A program made the position numbers and the translations under genes. A model generated the notes under the pieces. It ran no database searches. It worked only from the letters and a program-made list of their open reading frames with translations, and was not told the DNA's origin. From NCBI RefSeq assembly GCF_011064845.1, contig NZ_CP049015.1, positions 4,526,001-4,590,000 on the forward strand: a stretch of DNA of 64,000 nt. Reading direction: 5' to 3'. This document shows positions 9,157 to 18,443 of the stretch, one piece after another; the stretch's first letter is position 1, and the number at the start of each line of letters is the position of its first letter. Source of the DNA: Citrobacter freundii ATCC 8090 = MTCC 1658 = NBRC 12681. GTDB taxonomy: Bacteria > Pseudomonadota > Gammaproteobacteria > Enterobacterales > Enterobacteriaceae.

Positions 9157-10223
9157 TGTACGTCGCCGTCAAAGGGGGCGAAAAGGCGATAGCCAACGCC
9201 CACGCCCTGCAGGAAAACCGACGCCGGGGCGATGAGACCATTGCTGAACTGAGCGTGGCGCAAATCGAACAGCAGATGAACCTGGCCGTTGATCGGGTGA
9301 TGACCGAAGGTGGCATCGCTGACCGCGAACTGGCTGCACTGGCGCTCAAACAGGCCAGCGGCGATAACGTCGAGGCCATCTTTTTGCTCCGCGCCTACCG
9401 CACTACGCTGGCAAAGGTAGCTGTCAGCGAACCGGTTAACAGCGCAGAAATGCGTCTTGAGCGCAGAATCTCCGCGGTCTACAAGGATATTCCCGGCGGG
9501 CAGCTGTTGGGTCCAACCTATGACTATACCCATCGCCTGCTGGATTTTACCCTGCTGGCGAACGGTGAAGCGCCGCCGCTGCGCACCGCTGAGAGCGAAC
9601 AAGATGCCTCCCCGCACGTCTTTTCCCTGCTGGCGAACCAGGGCATGGCTAAACGTGAAGAGGATGATGGCGCAACACCCGACGACATCACCCGCACGCC
9701 GCCGGTTTACCCCTGCTCACGCGCTTCACGTCTGCAACAGCTGATGCGTGGTGACGAGGGATATTTGCTGGCGCTGGCCTACTCCACCCAGCGCGGCTAC
9801 GGGCGCAACCACCCGTTTGCCGCCGAAATCCGTAGCGGCTATGTGGCACAGGAAACCGTACCGGAAGAGCTGGGATTTGCGGTGAACGTCGGCGAACTGC
9901 TGATGACGGAATGTGAAATGGTCAACGGTTTTGTCGCGCCAGAAAATGAATCCCCCCATTTTACCCGCGGCTACGGGCTGGTGTTCGGTATGAGCGAACG
10001 TAAAGCAATGGCGATGGCGCTGGTGGACCGCGCCCTACAGGCAGCCGAATACGATGAAACGGTCACAGGACCGGCGCAGGACGAAGAGTTCGTGCTGGCG
10101 CATGCGGATAACGTCGAGGCGGCGGGTTTTGTTTCGCACCTCAAACTTCCCCATTACGTCGATTTCCAAGCCGAACTGGAACTGCTCAAACGCCTGCAAC
10201 AGGAGGCCACCCGTGACCACTAA
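9156..10223 (+). CDS. phnI: C-P lyase core subunit PhnI (ribosyl-transfer component)
   Basis: 355 residues. PhnI is the nucleosidase/ribosyl-transfer component that, with PhnG, PhnH and PhnL, forms alpha-D-ribose 1-methylphosphonate 5-triphosphate from ATP and methylphosphonate. The ATG at 9156 overlaps the phnH stop (TGATG) and gives the conserved start [12 protein letters not shown]; a longer frame running back into phnH is not used. The 3' end overlaps the GTG-started phnJ by 11 bp. The phnJ ribosome site lies inside the phnI 3' coding sequence. Confidence 0.95.
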   Translation: MYVAVKGGEKAIANAHALQENRRRGDETIAELSVAQIEQQMNLAVDRVMTEGGIADRELAALALKQASGDNVEAIFLLRAYRTTLAKVAVSEPVNSAEMRLERRISAVYKDIPGGQLLGPTYDYTHRLLDFTLLANGEAPPLRTAESEQDASPHVFSLLANQGMAKREEDDGATPDDITRTPPVYPCSRASRLQQLMRGDEGYLLALAYSTQRGYGRNHPFAAEIRSGYVAQETVPEELGFAVNVGELLMTECEMVNGFVAPENESPHFTRGYGLVFGMSERKAMAMALVDRALQAAEYDETVTGPAQDEEFVLAHADNVEAAGFVSHLKLPHYVDFQAELELLKRLQQEATRDH

Positions 10224-11061
10224 CCTCTCCGGCTACAACTTTGCCTATCTTGATGAGCAGACCAAACGCATGATCCGCCGCGCAATTCTGAAAGCGGTAG
10301 CGATCCCTGGTTACCAGGTACCGTTTGGCGGACGTGAAATGCCGATGCCATACGGATGGGGAACCGGCGGCATTCAACTTACCGCCAGCGTGATTGGCGA
10401 ACCGGACGTGCTGAAAGTGATTGACCAGGGCGCGGACGACACCACTAACGCCGTATCGATTCGTAATTTCTTCAAGCGTGTGACCGGAGTGAATACCACT
10501 GAGCGTACGGAAGATGCGACGCTGATCCAGACCCGCCACCGCATCCCGGAGACGCCGCTGGTGGAAGATCAAATAATCATCTTCCAGGTACCGATCCCCG
10601 AGCCGCTGCGCTTTATCGAACCGCGGGAAACGGAAACTCGCACCATGCACGCGCTGGAAGAGTACGGCATCATGCAGGTGAAACTGTATGAAGATATCGC
10701 CCGCTTTGGTCATATCGCCACCACTTACGCCTATCCGGTGAAGGTCAACGACCGCTACGTCATGGACCCGTCGCCCATCCCGAAATTCGACAATCCGAAG
10801 ATGGACATGATGCCGGCCCTGCAACTGTTTGGCGCAGGCCGCGAAAAACGTATCTATGCCGTTCCACCTTACACTCGCGTGGAAAGTCTCGATTTCGACG
10901 ATCACCCGTTTACCGTGCAGAGCTGGGATGAACCTTGTGCCATCTGCGGCTCAACCCACAGCTATCTCGATGAAGTGGTGCTCGATGACAGCGGCAAACG
11001 CATGTTTGTCTGCTCCGACACCGATTACTGCCGCCAACAGAGCGAGGCCCTCAGCAAATGA
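10213..11061 (+). CDS. phnJ: C-P lyase catalytic subunit PhnJ (radical SAM)
   Basis: 282 residues from a GTG start at 10213, with aggagg six bases upstream. PhnJ cleaves the carbon-phosphorus bond of ribose-1-methylphosphonate 5-phosphate using a [4Fe-4S] cluster and S-adenosylmethionine. The unusual cysteine set is intact: C242, C245 and C267 for the cluster and C273 as the thiyl residue, corresponding to C241/C244/C266/C272 in E. coli. The upstream ATG of the long open frame lies inside phnI and is not credible. The 3' end overlaps phnK as ATGA. Confidence 0.96.
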   Translation: MTTNLSGYNFAYLDEQTKRMIRRAILKAVAIPGYQVPFGGREMPMPYGWGTGGIQLTASVIGEPDVLKVIDQGADDTTNAVSIRNFFKRVTGVNTTERTEDATLIQTRHRIPETPLVEDQIIIFQVPIPEPLRFIEPRETETRTMHALEEYGIMQVKLYEDIARFGHIATTYAYPVKVNDRYVMDPSPIPKFDNPKMDMMPALQLFGAGREKRIYAVPPYTRVESLDFDDHPFTVQSWDEPCAICGSTHSYLDEVVLDDSGKRMFVCSDTDYCRQQSEALSK

Positions 11062-11816
11062 CGCAACCGCTGCTTTCAGTCAACAACCTGACCCATCTCT
11101 ACGCGCCGGGCAAGGGCTTCAGTGATGTATCTTTTGACCTGTGGCCAGGCGAAGTGCTGGGTATCGTCGGCGAGTCCGGTTCTGGCAAAACCACGCTGCT
11201 GAAATCGATCTCTTCACGGCTGACGCCGCAGAGCGGTGAGATTTTGTATCAGAACCGTTCGCTGTACGGCATGAACGAGGCCGACCGTCGCCGTCTGCTG
11301 CGCACCGAATGGGGCGTGGTGCATCAGCATCCGCTGGATGGCCTGCGCCGTCAGGTCTCCGCCGGAGGCAATATCGGCGAACGCCTGATGGCCACTGGCG
11401 CGCGTCACTACGGCGACATCCGCTCCACCGCGCAGCGCTGGCTGGAGGAGGTGGAGATCCCTGCCTCGCGTATCGACGACCTGCCAACCACCTTTTCCGG
11501 CGGTATGCAGCAGCGCCTGCAGATCGCCCGCAACCTCGTCACCCATCCCAAACTGGTGTTTATGGACGAACCCACCGGCGGGCTGGACGTTTCGGTACAG
11601 GCCAAACTGCTGGACCTGCTGCGCGGCCTGGTGGTGGAACTGGATCTTGCAGTGGTCATTGTCACCCACGATTTGGGTGTGGCGCGTCTGCTGGCAGACC
11701 GTTTGCTGGTGATGAAGCAGGGTCAGGTGGTGGAAAGTGGGTTAACCGACCGCGTGCTCGACGACCCGCACCATCCGTACACCCAGTTGTTGGTGTCGTC
11801 CGTTTTGCAAAATTAA
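11058..11816 (+). CDS. phnK: C-P lyase-associated ABC protein PhnK
   Basis: 252-residue ABC ATPase with Walker [10 protein letters not shown] near residues 37-45, signature [14 protein letters not shown] and Walker B LVFMDEP. Its sequence resembles oligopeptide-type ABC ATPases. It has no permease partner; it docks on the PhnGHIJ core and PhnJ and is thought to open or reset the complex using ATP. It starts within the phnJ stop (ATGA). A BIME lies between it and phnL. Confidence 0.95.
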   Translation: MTQPLLSVNNLTHLYAPGKGFSDVSFDLWPGEVLGIVGESGSGKTTLLKSISSRLTPQSGEILYQNRSLYGMNEADRRRLLRTEWGVVHQHPLDGLRRQVSAGGNIGERLMATGARHYGDIRSTAQRWLEEVEIPASRIDDLPTTFSGGMQQRLQIARNLVTHPKLVFMDEPTGGLDVSVQAKLLDLLRGLVVELDLAVVIVTHDLGVARLLADRLLVMKQGQVVESGLTDRVLDDPHHPYTQLLVSSVLQN

Positions 11817-11824
11817 ACATCGGA

Positions 11825-11886
11825 TGCCGGATGGCAGCTTACGGGGCGCTTTTTGTAGGCCGGATAAGCACAGCAACATCCGGCAA
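11825..11886. repeat. BIME between phnK and phnL
   Basis: A degenerate REP (tgccggatggcagc) is followed by an inverted canonical unit (gtaggccggataagc to catccggcaat). It occupies most of the 89-bp spacer. Confidence 0.8.
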
Positions 11887-11905
11887 TAAGAACCATGAGG
11901 CTCAA

Positions 11906-12586
11906 ATGATCCGCGTTGAAAATGTCAGTAAAACCTTTGTCCTGCATCAGCAAAACGGCGTGCGTCTGCCGGTGCTGCAAAACGCCACGCTGGAAGTGAA
12001 AAACGGCGAATGCGTGGTGCTGCACGGTCACTCGGGTAGCGGCAAGTCCACGCTGCTGCGATCGCTGTACGCCAACTATCTGCCGGATGAAGGACACATC
12101 CACATTCGCCACAGCGATGAGTGGGTCGATCTGGTGCAGGCCCCGGCGCGCAAAGTGTTGGAAGTTCGCCGTTCAACCATCGGCTGGGTAAGCCAGTTCC
12201 TGCGCGTAATCCCGAGGATTTCCGCGCTGGATGTGGTGATGCAACCGCTGCTGGATCTGGGTGTCTCCCGTGAGGAGTGTGCAGCCAAAGCGGCTAACCT
12301 GCTTACCCGCCTGAACGTGCCGGAGCGGCTGTGGCACCTGGCGCCGTCGACCTTCTCCGGTGGCGAACAGCAGCGCGTCAACATCGCCCGCGGGTTTATC
12401 GTCGATTACCCGATTCTGCTGCTCGATGAACCCACCGCCTCGCTGGACGCCAAAAATAGCGCCGCCGTCGTCGCATTGATTGAAGAAGCAAAAGCCCGCG
12501 GCGCAGCAATTGTCGGTATTTTTCACGATCAAACCGTGCGCGACCGCGTAGCGGATCGTCTGCATCTGATGGGAACAACAGCATGA
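11906..12586 (+). CDS. phnL: C-P lyase-associated ABC protein PhnL
   Basis: 226-residue ABC ATPase. Walker A is GHSGSGKST, the signature [14 protein letters not shown] and Walker [13 protein letters not shown]. It binds on top of PhnK in the core complex and is required together with PhnGHI for making the ribosyl-phosphonate triphosphate. The ATG at 11906 follows ccatgaggctcaa and gives the conserved start [11 protein letters not shown]. The much longer open frame reaching back into phnK is a shadow. It overlaps phnM by 4 bp. Confidence 0.95.
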   Translation: MIRVENVSKTFVLHQQNGVRLPVLQNATLEVKNGECVVLHGHSGSGKSTLLRSLYANYLPDEGHIHIRHSDEWVDLVQAPARKVLEVRRSTIGWVSQFLRVIPRISALDVVMQPLLDLGVSREECAAKAANLLTRLNVPERLWHLAPSTFSGGEQQRVNIARGFIVDYPILLLDEPTASLDAKNSAAVVALIEEAKARGAAIVGIFHDQTVRDRVADRLHLMGTTA

Positions 12587-13719
12587 TTATCAATAATGTA
12601 AAGCTGGTACTGGAAGATGACGTGGTGCAAGGATCGCTGGAAATCGAGGGCGGGGTCATTCGCGCCTTTGCTGAAAGTCCGAGCAGCCTACCTGAGGCGC
12701 TGGACGGCGAAGGCGGCTGGCTGCTGCCAGGGCTTATCGAGCTGCATACCGATAATCTCGACAAATTTTTTACCCCGCGCCCGAAGGTAGATTGGCCTGC
12801 CCACTCGGCGATGAGCAGCCACGACGCGCTAATGGTCGCCAGCGGCATTACCACCGTGCTGGACGCAGTGGCGATTGGCGATGTGCGCGACGGTGGTGAC
12901 CGTCTGGAAAATCTGGAGAAGATGATCAACGCGGTGGAAGAGACGCAAAAGCGTGGGGTCAATCGCGCCGAGCACCGCTTGCACCTGCGCTGCGAGCTGC
13001 CGCATCACACTACCCTGCCGCTGTTTGAAAAACTGGTCGGTCGTGAGCCGGTGACGCTGGTGTCGCTGATGGATCATTCCCCCGGCCAGCGTCAGTTCGC
13101 CAATCGTGAGAAGTACCGCGAGTATTATCAGGGCAAGTATTCGCTCACCGACGAGCAGATGGCCCGTTATGAAGAAGAACAGTTAGCGCTGGCTGCGCGT
13201 TGGTCACAGCCCAACCGCACGGCGATTGCCCAGATGTGCCGTGAGCGCCAGATTGCGCTGGCGAGCCATGACGATGCCACCTGCGATCATGTGCTGGAAT
13301 CGCATCAACTTGGCAGCGTGATCGCCGAATTTCCCACAACTTTCGAAGCCGCCGATGCCTCACGCCAGCATGGCATGAACGTGCTGATGGGCGCACCTAA
13401 CATCGTGCGCGGCGGTTCTCACTCCGGCAACGTGGCGGCACATAGGCTGGCTGAGCTGGGGCTGCTGGATATTCTCTCCTCCGACTACTACCCCGCCAGC
13501 CTGCTCGATGCGGCATTTCGCGTAGCGGATGACGACGCTAACCGCTTTACGCTGTCGCAGGCTATTCGTCTGGTGACCCGCAATCCGGCGCGGGCCTTAA
13601 ATCTCGACGATCGCGGCGTTATTGCCGAAGGTAAACGCGCGGATCTGGTGCTGGCGCATCGCAAAGGCGGCAACATCCATATCGACCACGTCTGGCGTCA
13701 GGGCAAAAGGGTATTCTGA
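12583..13719 (+). CDS. phnM: Alpha-D-ribose 1-methylphosphonate 5-triphosphate diphosphatase PhnM
   Basis: 378 residues of the amidohydrolase superfamily. PhnM removes diphosphate from ribose 1-methylphosphonate 5-triphosphate, giving the 5-phosphate substrate of PhnJ. Visible features include [16 protein letters not shown] (H at the metal-binding beta-strand 1 end), a central ASHDDAT and an SSDYYPAS motif near the C-terminus. The size matches E. coli. It begins by ATGA overlap with phnL and ends 2 bp before phnN. Confidence 0.95.
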   Translation: MIINNVKLVLEDDVVQGSLEIEGGVIRAFAESPSSLPEALDGEGGWLLPGLIELHTDNLDKFFTPRPKVDWPAHSAMSSHDALMVASGITTVLDAVAIGDVRDGGDRLENLEKMINAVEETQKRGVNRAEHRLHLRCELPHHTTLPLFEKLVGREPVTLVSLMDHSPGQRQFANREKYREYYQGKYSLTDEQMARYEEEQLALAARWSQPNRTAIAQMCRERQIALASHDDATCDHVLESHQLGSVIAEFPTTFEAADASRQHGMNVLMGAPNIVRGGSHSGNVAAHRLAELGLLDILSSDYYPASLLDAAFRVADDDANRFTLSQAIRLVTRNPARALNLDDRGVIAEGKRADLVLAHRKGGNIHIDHVWRQGKRVF

Positions 13720-13721
13720 CT

Positions 13722-14276
13722 ATGGGTAAACTGATCTGGCTGATGGGGCCGTCCGGCTCCGGTAAGGACAGTCTGCTGGCAGAATTGCGCCAGCAGGAAC
13801 CGGCGCAACTGCTGGTGGCGCATCGCTACATCACCCGCGCCGCCAACGCCGGGAATGAAAATCATATTGCGCTAAGTGAACCAGAGTTTTTTACCCGCGC
13901 CGGGCAGAATCTGCTGGCGCTGAGCTGGCACGCCAACGGTTTCTACTACGGCGTCGGCGTGGAGATAGACCTCTGGCTGCACGCTGGTTTTGATGTGGTG
14001 GTCAACGGCTCGCGTGCGCATCTGCCCCAGGCGCAGGCCCGTTATGGCGCTTCTTTGCTTCCCATTTGCTTACAGGTTTCTCCGGCAATTCTCCGCCAGC
14101 GCCTGCAGGCTCGTGGGCGGGAGAGCGAAACGGAAATCGCCGCCCGTCTTGAACGCGCAGCCCGCTACGCCCCGTATGACTGCCACGTCCTGAATAACGA
14201 TGGTAGTTTGCTACAGTCTGTCGATACACTGCTCGCACTGATGGGACGCAAGGAGAAGAAACATGTCTGTCTGTGA
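13722..14276 (+). CDS. phnN: Ribose 1,5-bisphosphokinase PhnN
   Basis: 184-residue P-loop kinase of the guanylate-kinase-like group, with Walker [10 protein letters not shown] near residues 9-17. It phosphorylates ribose 1,5-bisphosphate to PRPP, recycling the ribose left after C-P cleavage and PhnP action. The 3' end overlaps phnO by 14 bp. The length is one residue short of E. coli PhnN. Confidence 0.94.
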   Translation: MGKLIWLMGPSGSGKDSLLAELRQQEPAQLLVAHRYITRAANAGNENHIALSEPEFFTRAGQNLLALSWHANGFYYGVGVEIDLWLHAGFDVVVNGSRAHLPQAQARYGASLLPICLQVSPAILRQRLQARGRESETEIAARLERAARYAPYDCHVLNNDGSLLQSVDTLLALMGRKEKKHVCL

Positions 14277-14697
14277 ATTACGCCGCGCCACGCTCTACGA
14301 TACCGATGCGGTTTACGCGCTCATCTGCGAGTTGAAGCAGGGTCAATTTGACCTGCAGGCTTTTAGCGCTGGTTACGCCGCTAATCTGCAAGATGCCAAT
14401 ATGCACTACCAGCTGGCACTGATCGACGGACAGGTCGTCGGCTTGATCGGTCTACACCTGCAGTTTCATCTTCACCACGCCAACTGGATTGGCGAAATCC
14501 AGGAACTGGTGGTGATGCCGCAGGCGCGAGGGTTAAGGGTTGGCAGCCAGCTACTGGCCTGGGCCGAAGCCGCCGCACGCGAAGCGGGCGCAGAAGTCAC
14601 CGAGCTTTCCACCAGCACCCAACGCCTTGACGCACACCGTTTTTACCAGCGCGAAGGCTATACCATGAGCCATTTTCGCTTCACCAAACCGCTGTAG
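14263..14697 (+). CDS. phnO: Aminoalkylphosphonate N-acetyltransferase PhnO
   Basis: 144-residue GNAT-fold enzyme. The acetyl-CoA motif A region is [19 protein letters not shown] (about residues 79-97). PhnO acetylates aminoalkylphosphonates, including 1-aminomethylphosphonate, which lets them enter the C-P lyase route and detoxifies them. The start lies within the phnN end, and the stop is 8 bp before phnP. Confidence 0.94.
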   Translation: MSVCELRRATLYDTDAVYALICELKQGQFDLQAFSAGYAANLQDANMHYQLALIDGQVVGLIGLHLQFHLHHANWIGEIQELVVMPQARGLRVGSQLLAWAEAAAREAGAEVTELSTSTQRLDAHRFYQREGYTMSHFRFTKPL

Positions 14698-14705
14698 GGG
14701 GAGCC

Positions 14706-15464
14706 ATGAGTCTGACCATTACGCTAACGGGAACGGGCGGCGCACAGCTGGTGCCGACATTTGGCTGCGACTGTGCGGCCTGCCAACGAGCACGCTTACA
14801 GGCGCAATATCGTCGACGCCCTTGTAGCGGGGTGGTCAAATTCAACAATGCGGTGACGCTGCTGGACGCGGGGATCCCGCATCTGATGGACGACTGGCCA
14901 GCGGGCAGCTTCCAGCAGTTTCTGTTGACCCACTATCATATGGATCACGTGCAGGGGCTGTTTCCGCTGCGCTGGGGCGTGGGGGCGACTATCCCGGTGT
15001 ACGGACCGCCGGATGAACAGGGTTGCGACGATCTGTTTAAGCATCCCGGTATCCTCGATTTTAGCCATACCGTCGCGCCATTCGTAGTGTTTGACCTGCA
15101 AGGATTGCAGGTCACGCCGCTACCGCTCAACCATTCAAAGCTGACGTTTGGTTATCTGCTGGAGACCGCACATAGCCGCGTGGCGTGGCTCTCCGATACC
15201 GCCGGACTTCCCGACAAGACGCTGAAGTTTCTCCACAATAACCAACCCCAGGTGATTATCATCGACTGCAGCCATGCCCCGCGCGCCGAGCCACCGCGCA
15301 ATCACTGTGATTTAAATACCGTTATCGCGTTGAACGACATTATCCGCTGTCCACGGGTGATCCTGACGCATATCAGCCATCAGTTCGACCTGTGGATGAT
15401 GGAAAACCAGCTTCCCGCAGGGTTTGAGGCAGGATATGACGGTATGGAGATTATGCTGGAGTAA
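14706..15464 (+). CDS. phnP: Cyclic phosphodiesterase PhnP
   Basis: 252-residue metallo-beta-lactamase-fold hydrolase. The HxHxDH metal motif THYHMDH has H76, H78, D80 and H81. An N-terminal C21/C23/C26 set forms the structural zinc site typical of PhnP. It opens 5-phospho-alpha-D-ribose 1,2-cyclic phosphate to ribose 1,5-bisphosphate, the substrate of PhnN. It is the last gene of the operon, followed by a REP unit. Confidence 0.95.
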   Translation: MSLTITLTGTGGAQLVPTFGCDCAACQRARLQAQYRRRPCSGVVKFNNAVTLLDAGIPHLMDDWPAGSFQQFLLTHYHMDHVQGLFPLRWGVGATIPVYGPPDEQGCDDLFKHPGILDFSHTVAPFVVFDLQGLQVTPLPLNHSKLTFGYLLETAHSRVAWLSDTAGLPDKTLKFLHNNQPQVIIIDCSHAPRAEPPRNHCDLNTVIALNDIIRCPRVILTHISHQFDLWMMENQLPAGFEAGYDGMEIMLE

Positions 15465-15470
15465 GGAAAT

Positions 15471-15508
15471 TTGCCGGATGCGATGAAAACATCTTATCCG
15501 GCCGACAA
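15471..15508. repeat. REP unit after phnP
   Basis: ttgccggatgcgatg followed by cttatccggccgac. A single unit at the 3' end of the phn operon transcript. Confidence 0.75.
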
Positions 15509-15550
15509 GACGACAGTCAGGCGACTTTTCCATAAGCATAGAGAGATTGC

Positions 15551-15585
15551 AATGCATACATGCACTGTGCTCAAGTGCATGCATT
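15551..15585. repeat. Inverted repeat in the phnP-yjdP spacer
   Basis: The left arm aatgca-TACA-tgcact pairs with agtgcatgcatt apart from a 4-nt bulge, around a 7-nt loop. It lies between the convergent ends of phnP and yjdP. No T run follows, so it is not a classic terminator. Confidence 0.5.
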
Positions 15586-15665
15586 AACATAAAATGGCGA
15601 GATGTTGAGCTGACAGCGAAATCCCTTACAGGGGATAAAATATTCTTACATTTAGATAGTTACAG

Positions 15666-15995
15666 TTAACGATCGTAATCTTCTTCCATTCTGCGTTCTT
15701 CGTCTTCTAACTGACGCCGTTCTTGATCAAGCTGGCGCTGACGGTCATCCAGTTGGCGACGTCGATCTTCAAACTGGCGGCGGCGATTATCATATTGCCT
15801 GCGCCGGTCGTCACTCATCTGGCGCTGCCAGCTTTCATCACGGGAATCATCATAATCCCGCCCGTTGTCCGGTTTGTATGCGTCGTTTATCGCCTGCTGA
15901 ATATTACCAATGGCGTCATCGATAATATCCGCCTGCGCCGATACGGTGGTCAGCATCAGCAAACTAAAAAGAAGGAATGTCGCGGAGCGTTGCAT
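15666..15995 (-). CDS. yjdP: YjdP family secreted coiled-coil protein
   Basis: 109 residues with a Sec signal peptide (MQRSATFLLFSLLMLTTVSAQA, cleavage near residue 22). A short globular part is followed by a highly charged helix from about residue 58, made of near-heptad repeats of the type RRRQxxDRRRQFED. The pattern predicts a long coiled coil or single alpha-helix in the periplasm. It matches E. coli YjdP, which sits next to phnP and has no known function. It is convergent with phnP; the sensor kinase gene upstream is on the same strand, 69 bp away. Confidence 0.9.
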   Translation of the reverse strand: MQRSATFLLFSLLMLTTVSAQADIIDDAIGNIQQAINDAYKPDNGRDYDDSRDESWQRQMSDDRRRQYDNRRRQFEDRRRQLDDRQRQLDQERRQLEDEERRMEEDYDR

Positions 15996-16064
15996 AAAAC
16001 CAGCCTCATCAAGAAACTCGCCCCACGGTAACCAAAGCGTATTTGCGCGGGTAGCGGAGGAATC

Positions 16065-18329
16065 TCAATTACGCGAATGCCGCAGCGCCTGCGCCAGCTC
16101 TCCCCGGGTAAAAGGCTTACGCAATAGTGCCACATCCGGCAGCGCCGGGTTATGCGCCGGGCGTAAATCCTGACCGCTCATCAGCAGGATGGACAACTGC
16201 GGATAATGTGCCTGGGCATGGTTAACCACATCCACGCCGCTTAAACCACCTGGCAGCATTAAGTCGCTGATAAAAATATCAATCTCGGATGAAGCCGCCA
16301 GCATATGCATCGCCTGTTCGCCGTTGGCGGCCTCTAACGTCAGGTAGCCCAGCAGGTGTAATTGCTCGCACAACGTCTGGCGTACATCGTCCTCATCCTC
16401 GAGCACCAACACCAGTTTTTCATCGTTAGTCGTTGTGTGTTGCGCTACCGCTTCCACTTGAGCCTGCACCGGAACAACGGCGCGAGGCAGTTGCAGCCGG
16501 ACAGTCGTTCCCTGCCCGGGGGCGCTTTCAATCTCCACCCGGCCACCGGACTGGCGCACAAAACCGTAAACCATCGACAGCCCCAGCCCACTGCCGCTGC
16601 CGGTCTGTTTGGTGGTGAAAAAGGGCTCGAAGACCTGCGCTTTCACTGCCTGCGACATCCCACTTCCCTGGTCGGCTACCTCCAGCATCACCATGTCCTG
16701 CTTACGCCCATCGCTGCGCGTAACCCGTTGATTCCAGGTACGGATTTTTATCGTGCCCGCCTGCCCGTCCATGGCGTCACGGGCGTTCATCACCAGATTG
16801 ATAATGGCGTTTTCTAGTTGGCTGACGTCAATCCACGCGGGCCAGGCAGGCGACTGGGCTTCAATCTCCAGCGTCAATGTGGCCGGAAGAGAGTGGCGCA
16901 TCAGTTCGCCCAGGTTTTCCAGCAGCGTTTTCAGCTCCACCGCATGAGGGTGCAATGACTGTTTGCGCGAAAAGGCCAGCAGCCGTTGGGTAAGCAGCGC
17001 CCCGCGCTCGGCGGCTTTTAGCGCCCGATTGACCCGTGGTGCGTCGGGAGAATCCGGATCCACCAAATCCAGGCTGCCAATAATCACCGCCAGCAGGTTA
17101 TTAAAATCATGGGCTAATCCGCCCGTCAGTTGCCCTACCGCCTTCAGCTTTTGGCTATGCAATAGCGCTTCCTCCAACCCCTGACGCTCGGTGCGGTCGA
17201 TTTCCATCTGCGTGGTTTTTTCTTTCAGCAGCCGGGTCGTGTGCTCCAGCGACGCGGTATTGCGGGCAAAGACGCTAAAGGCGCGGGCCAGCTCGCCCAG
17301 CTCATCGCGCCGCTGCAGGGCCGGGACACTGACGTCTGATTCACCGTGCGCCAGTCGGGTCATCGCCCGCGAAATGGCCGTTAGGTTGGAGCCGAGATTA
17401 CGGTAGATATACCACCCGGCAAAACCGGTGATCACCACCGCCAGCAGTGCAAACACTAAAATAAACAACGCGCCGGATTGCAGTTCCTGATGGCTTTGCG
17501 CCACCCGCTGCTCTGAGATCAGCGCCACCTGCGAGGCATACTGGTTGATATCGCTGTTGAGGATCGCCACCAACGCTTTGATGTGGAACATATACCAATT
17601 GATGGCCAAATCACTTTGCTCCAGCGCGGAGGAGAGCGGCTCCAGCTTATGCAGCTCCTGGTTGAAGTCGTTGAGGATACCGCTAATCAGCGGATTGGCA
17701 TGCAGCAAGGGAAGAGCGGGCATCACTGCATCCAGTTGTTTCACCACCGAACGCGGCGTGGGCGTGTCGATGGCGGCAACAATTAAGCGGTCCATCTGCC
17801 CCAGCAGCACATCGTCCTGCGCGCCGGTGAGCTTTTGCAGATGACGTAAATAGCTTTGATTTTGATACAGCGAACTGAGCAGCGCGTTACGTTCCAGGTG
17901 CCGCCGCTGACCGCGCTGCAACATACCTTCTACGCTGCTTTGTAACTCCTGGCTGCGCTGGATAATTCGCTCGACCAGCACCGGCTCCTGCTGTGCCAGC
18001 GGCGCGGTAGCCAGTTGTTCCAGTGACTGCTTCAGCGCCCTTTGCGTCTCCTGCAGCCGCTCCGCTTCCCCTTTGTATTCCAGCGCCCCGACTACCTGCG
18101 ACAGCCGCACCGCCGCTGTCGCGACGTTCGCCGTATCCCGTGCCAGGTTCATGCTGCCGGTCATGTCGTCAACGGTTTGCTGCTGCACCTGCTCCTGGAT
18201 CTGGCTTGCGTGCTGAAACCCCAGCACCGCCACGCCGCTCACCATCAGCGTGACCGCCACCACCAGCAGATTGAAGAACAGCAATCGTCCACGCGCACTG
18301 GCGAAAAAGTGACGTCCCGGTTGCGGCAT
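16065..18329 (-). CDS. Hybrid sensor histidine kinase of the sugar island (TorS-like layout)
   Basis: 754 residues. TM1 is at about 16-38, followed by a large helical periplasmic domain (about 40-285, TorS-like by appearance), TM2 at about 286-306 and HAMP at about 307-360. The HisKA H-box GGLAHDFNN has the phosphorylated His at 407. The HATPase has an N-box NARDA at 515-519, DQGSG at 553-557 and GSGSGLGLS. The C-terminal receiver has D689 and K738. The protein stops right after the receiver, so there is no Hpt domain, unlike TorS. The ATG at 18329 follows ggagcgtgat; the longer frame adds a non-conserved 34-residue leader. It is divergent from the ABC transporter operon. It probably senses the imported sugar, possibly through the binding protein (inference). 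Confidence 0.88.
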   Translation of the reverse strand: MPQPGRHFFASARGRLLFFNLLVVAVTLMVSGVAVLGFQHASQIQEQVQQQTVDDMTGSMNLARDTANVATAAVRLSQVVGALEYKGEAERLQETQRALKQSLEQLATAPLAQQEPVLVERIIQRSQELQSSVEGMLQRGQRRHLERNALLSSLYQNQSYLRHLQKLTGAQDDVLLGQMDRLIVAAIDTPTPRSVVKQLDAVMPALPLLHANPLISGILNDFNQELHKLEPLSSALEQSDLAINWYMFHIKALVAILNSDINQYASQVALISEQRVAQSHQELQSGALFILVFALLAVVITGFAGWYIYRNLGSNLTAISRAMTRLAHGESDVSVPALQRRDELGELARAFSVFARNTASLEHTTRLLKEKTTQMEIDRTERQGLEEALLHSQKLKAVGQLTGGLAHDFNNLLAVIIGSLDLVDPDSPDAPRVNRALKAAERGALLTQRLLAFSRKQSLHPHAVELKTLLENLGELMRHSLPATLTLEIEAQSPAWPAWIDVSQLENAIINLVMNARDAMDGQAGTIKIRTWNQRVTRSDGRKQDMVMLEVADQGSGMSQAVKAQVFEPFFTTKQTGSGSGLGLSMVYGFVRQSGGRVEIESAPGQGTTVRLQLPRAVVPVQAQVEAVAQHTTTNDEKLVLVLEDEDDVRQTLCEQLHLLGYLTLEAANGEQAMHMLAASSEIDIFISDLMLPGGLSGVDVVNHAQAHYPQLSILLMSGQDLRPAHNPALPDVALLRKPFTRGELAQALRHSRN

Positions 18330-18443
18330 ATCACGCTCCGTGAAGAAAAATCGCAATATGACAAATATGAACGGCTTCTGACATTTTGCATTTACATTCC
18401 TGTGATGGACTGCTGATATCGGCCACCCCACAGGAGATCCGCC

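Noticed and set aside
10054..10212. ATG-started longer phnJ
   Set aside because: The extension is a shadow of phnI; the GTG at 10213 has an ideal aggagg site and gives the conserved protein.
11309..11905. Long N-terminal extension of phnL
   Set aside because: It is an out-of-frame shadow of phnK plus the BIME; conserved PhnL begins at 11906.
18330..18443. TorR-like direct repeats between the sensor kinase and the ABC operon
   Set aside because: Short repeats such as acatt spaced 13 bp are present, but they are too short and AT-rich to claim a binding site without comparison to related loci.
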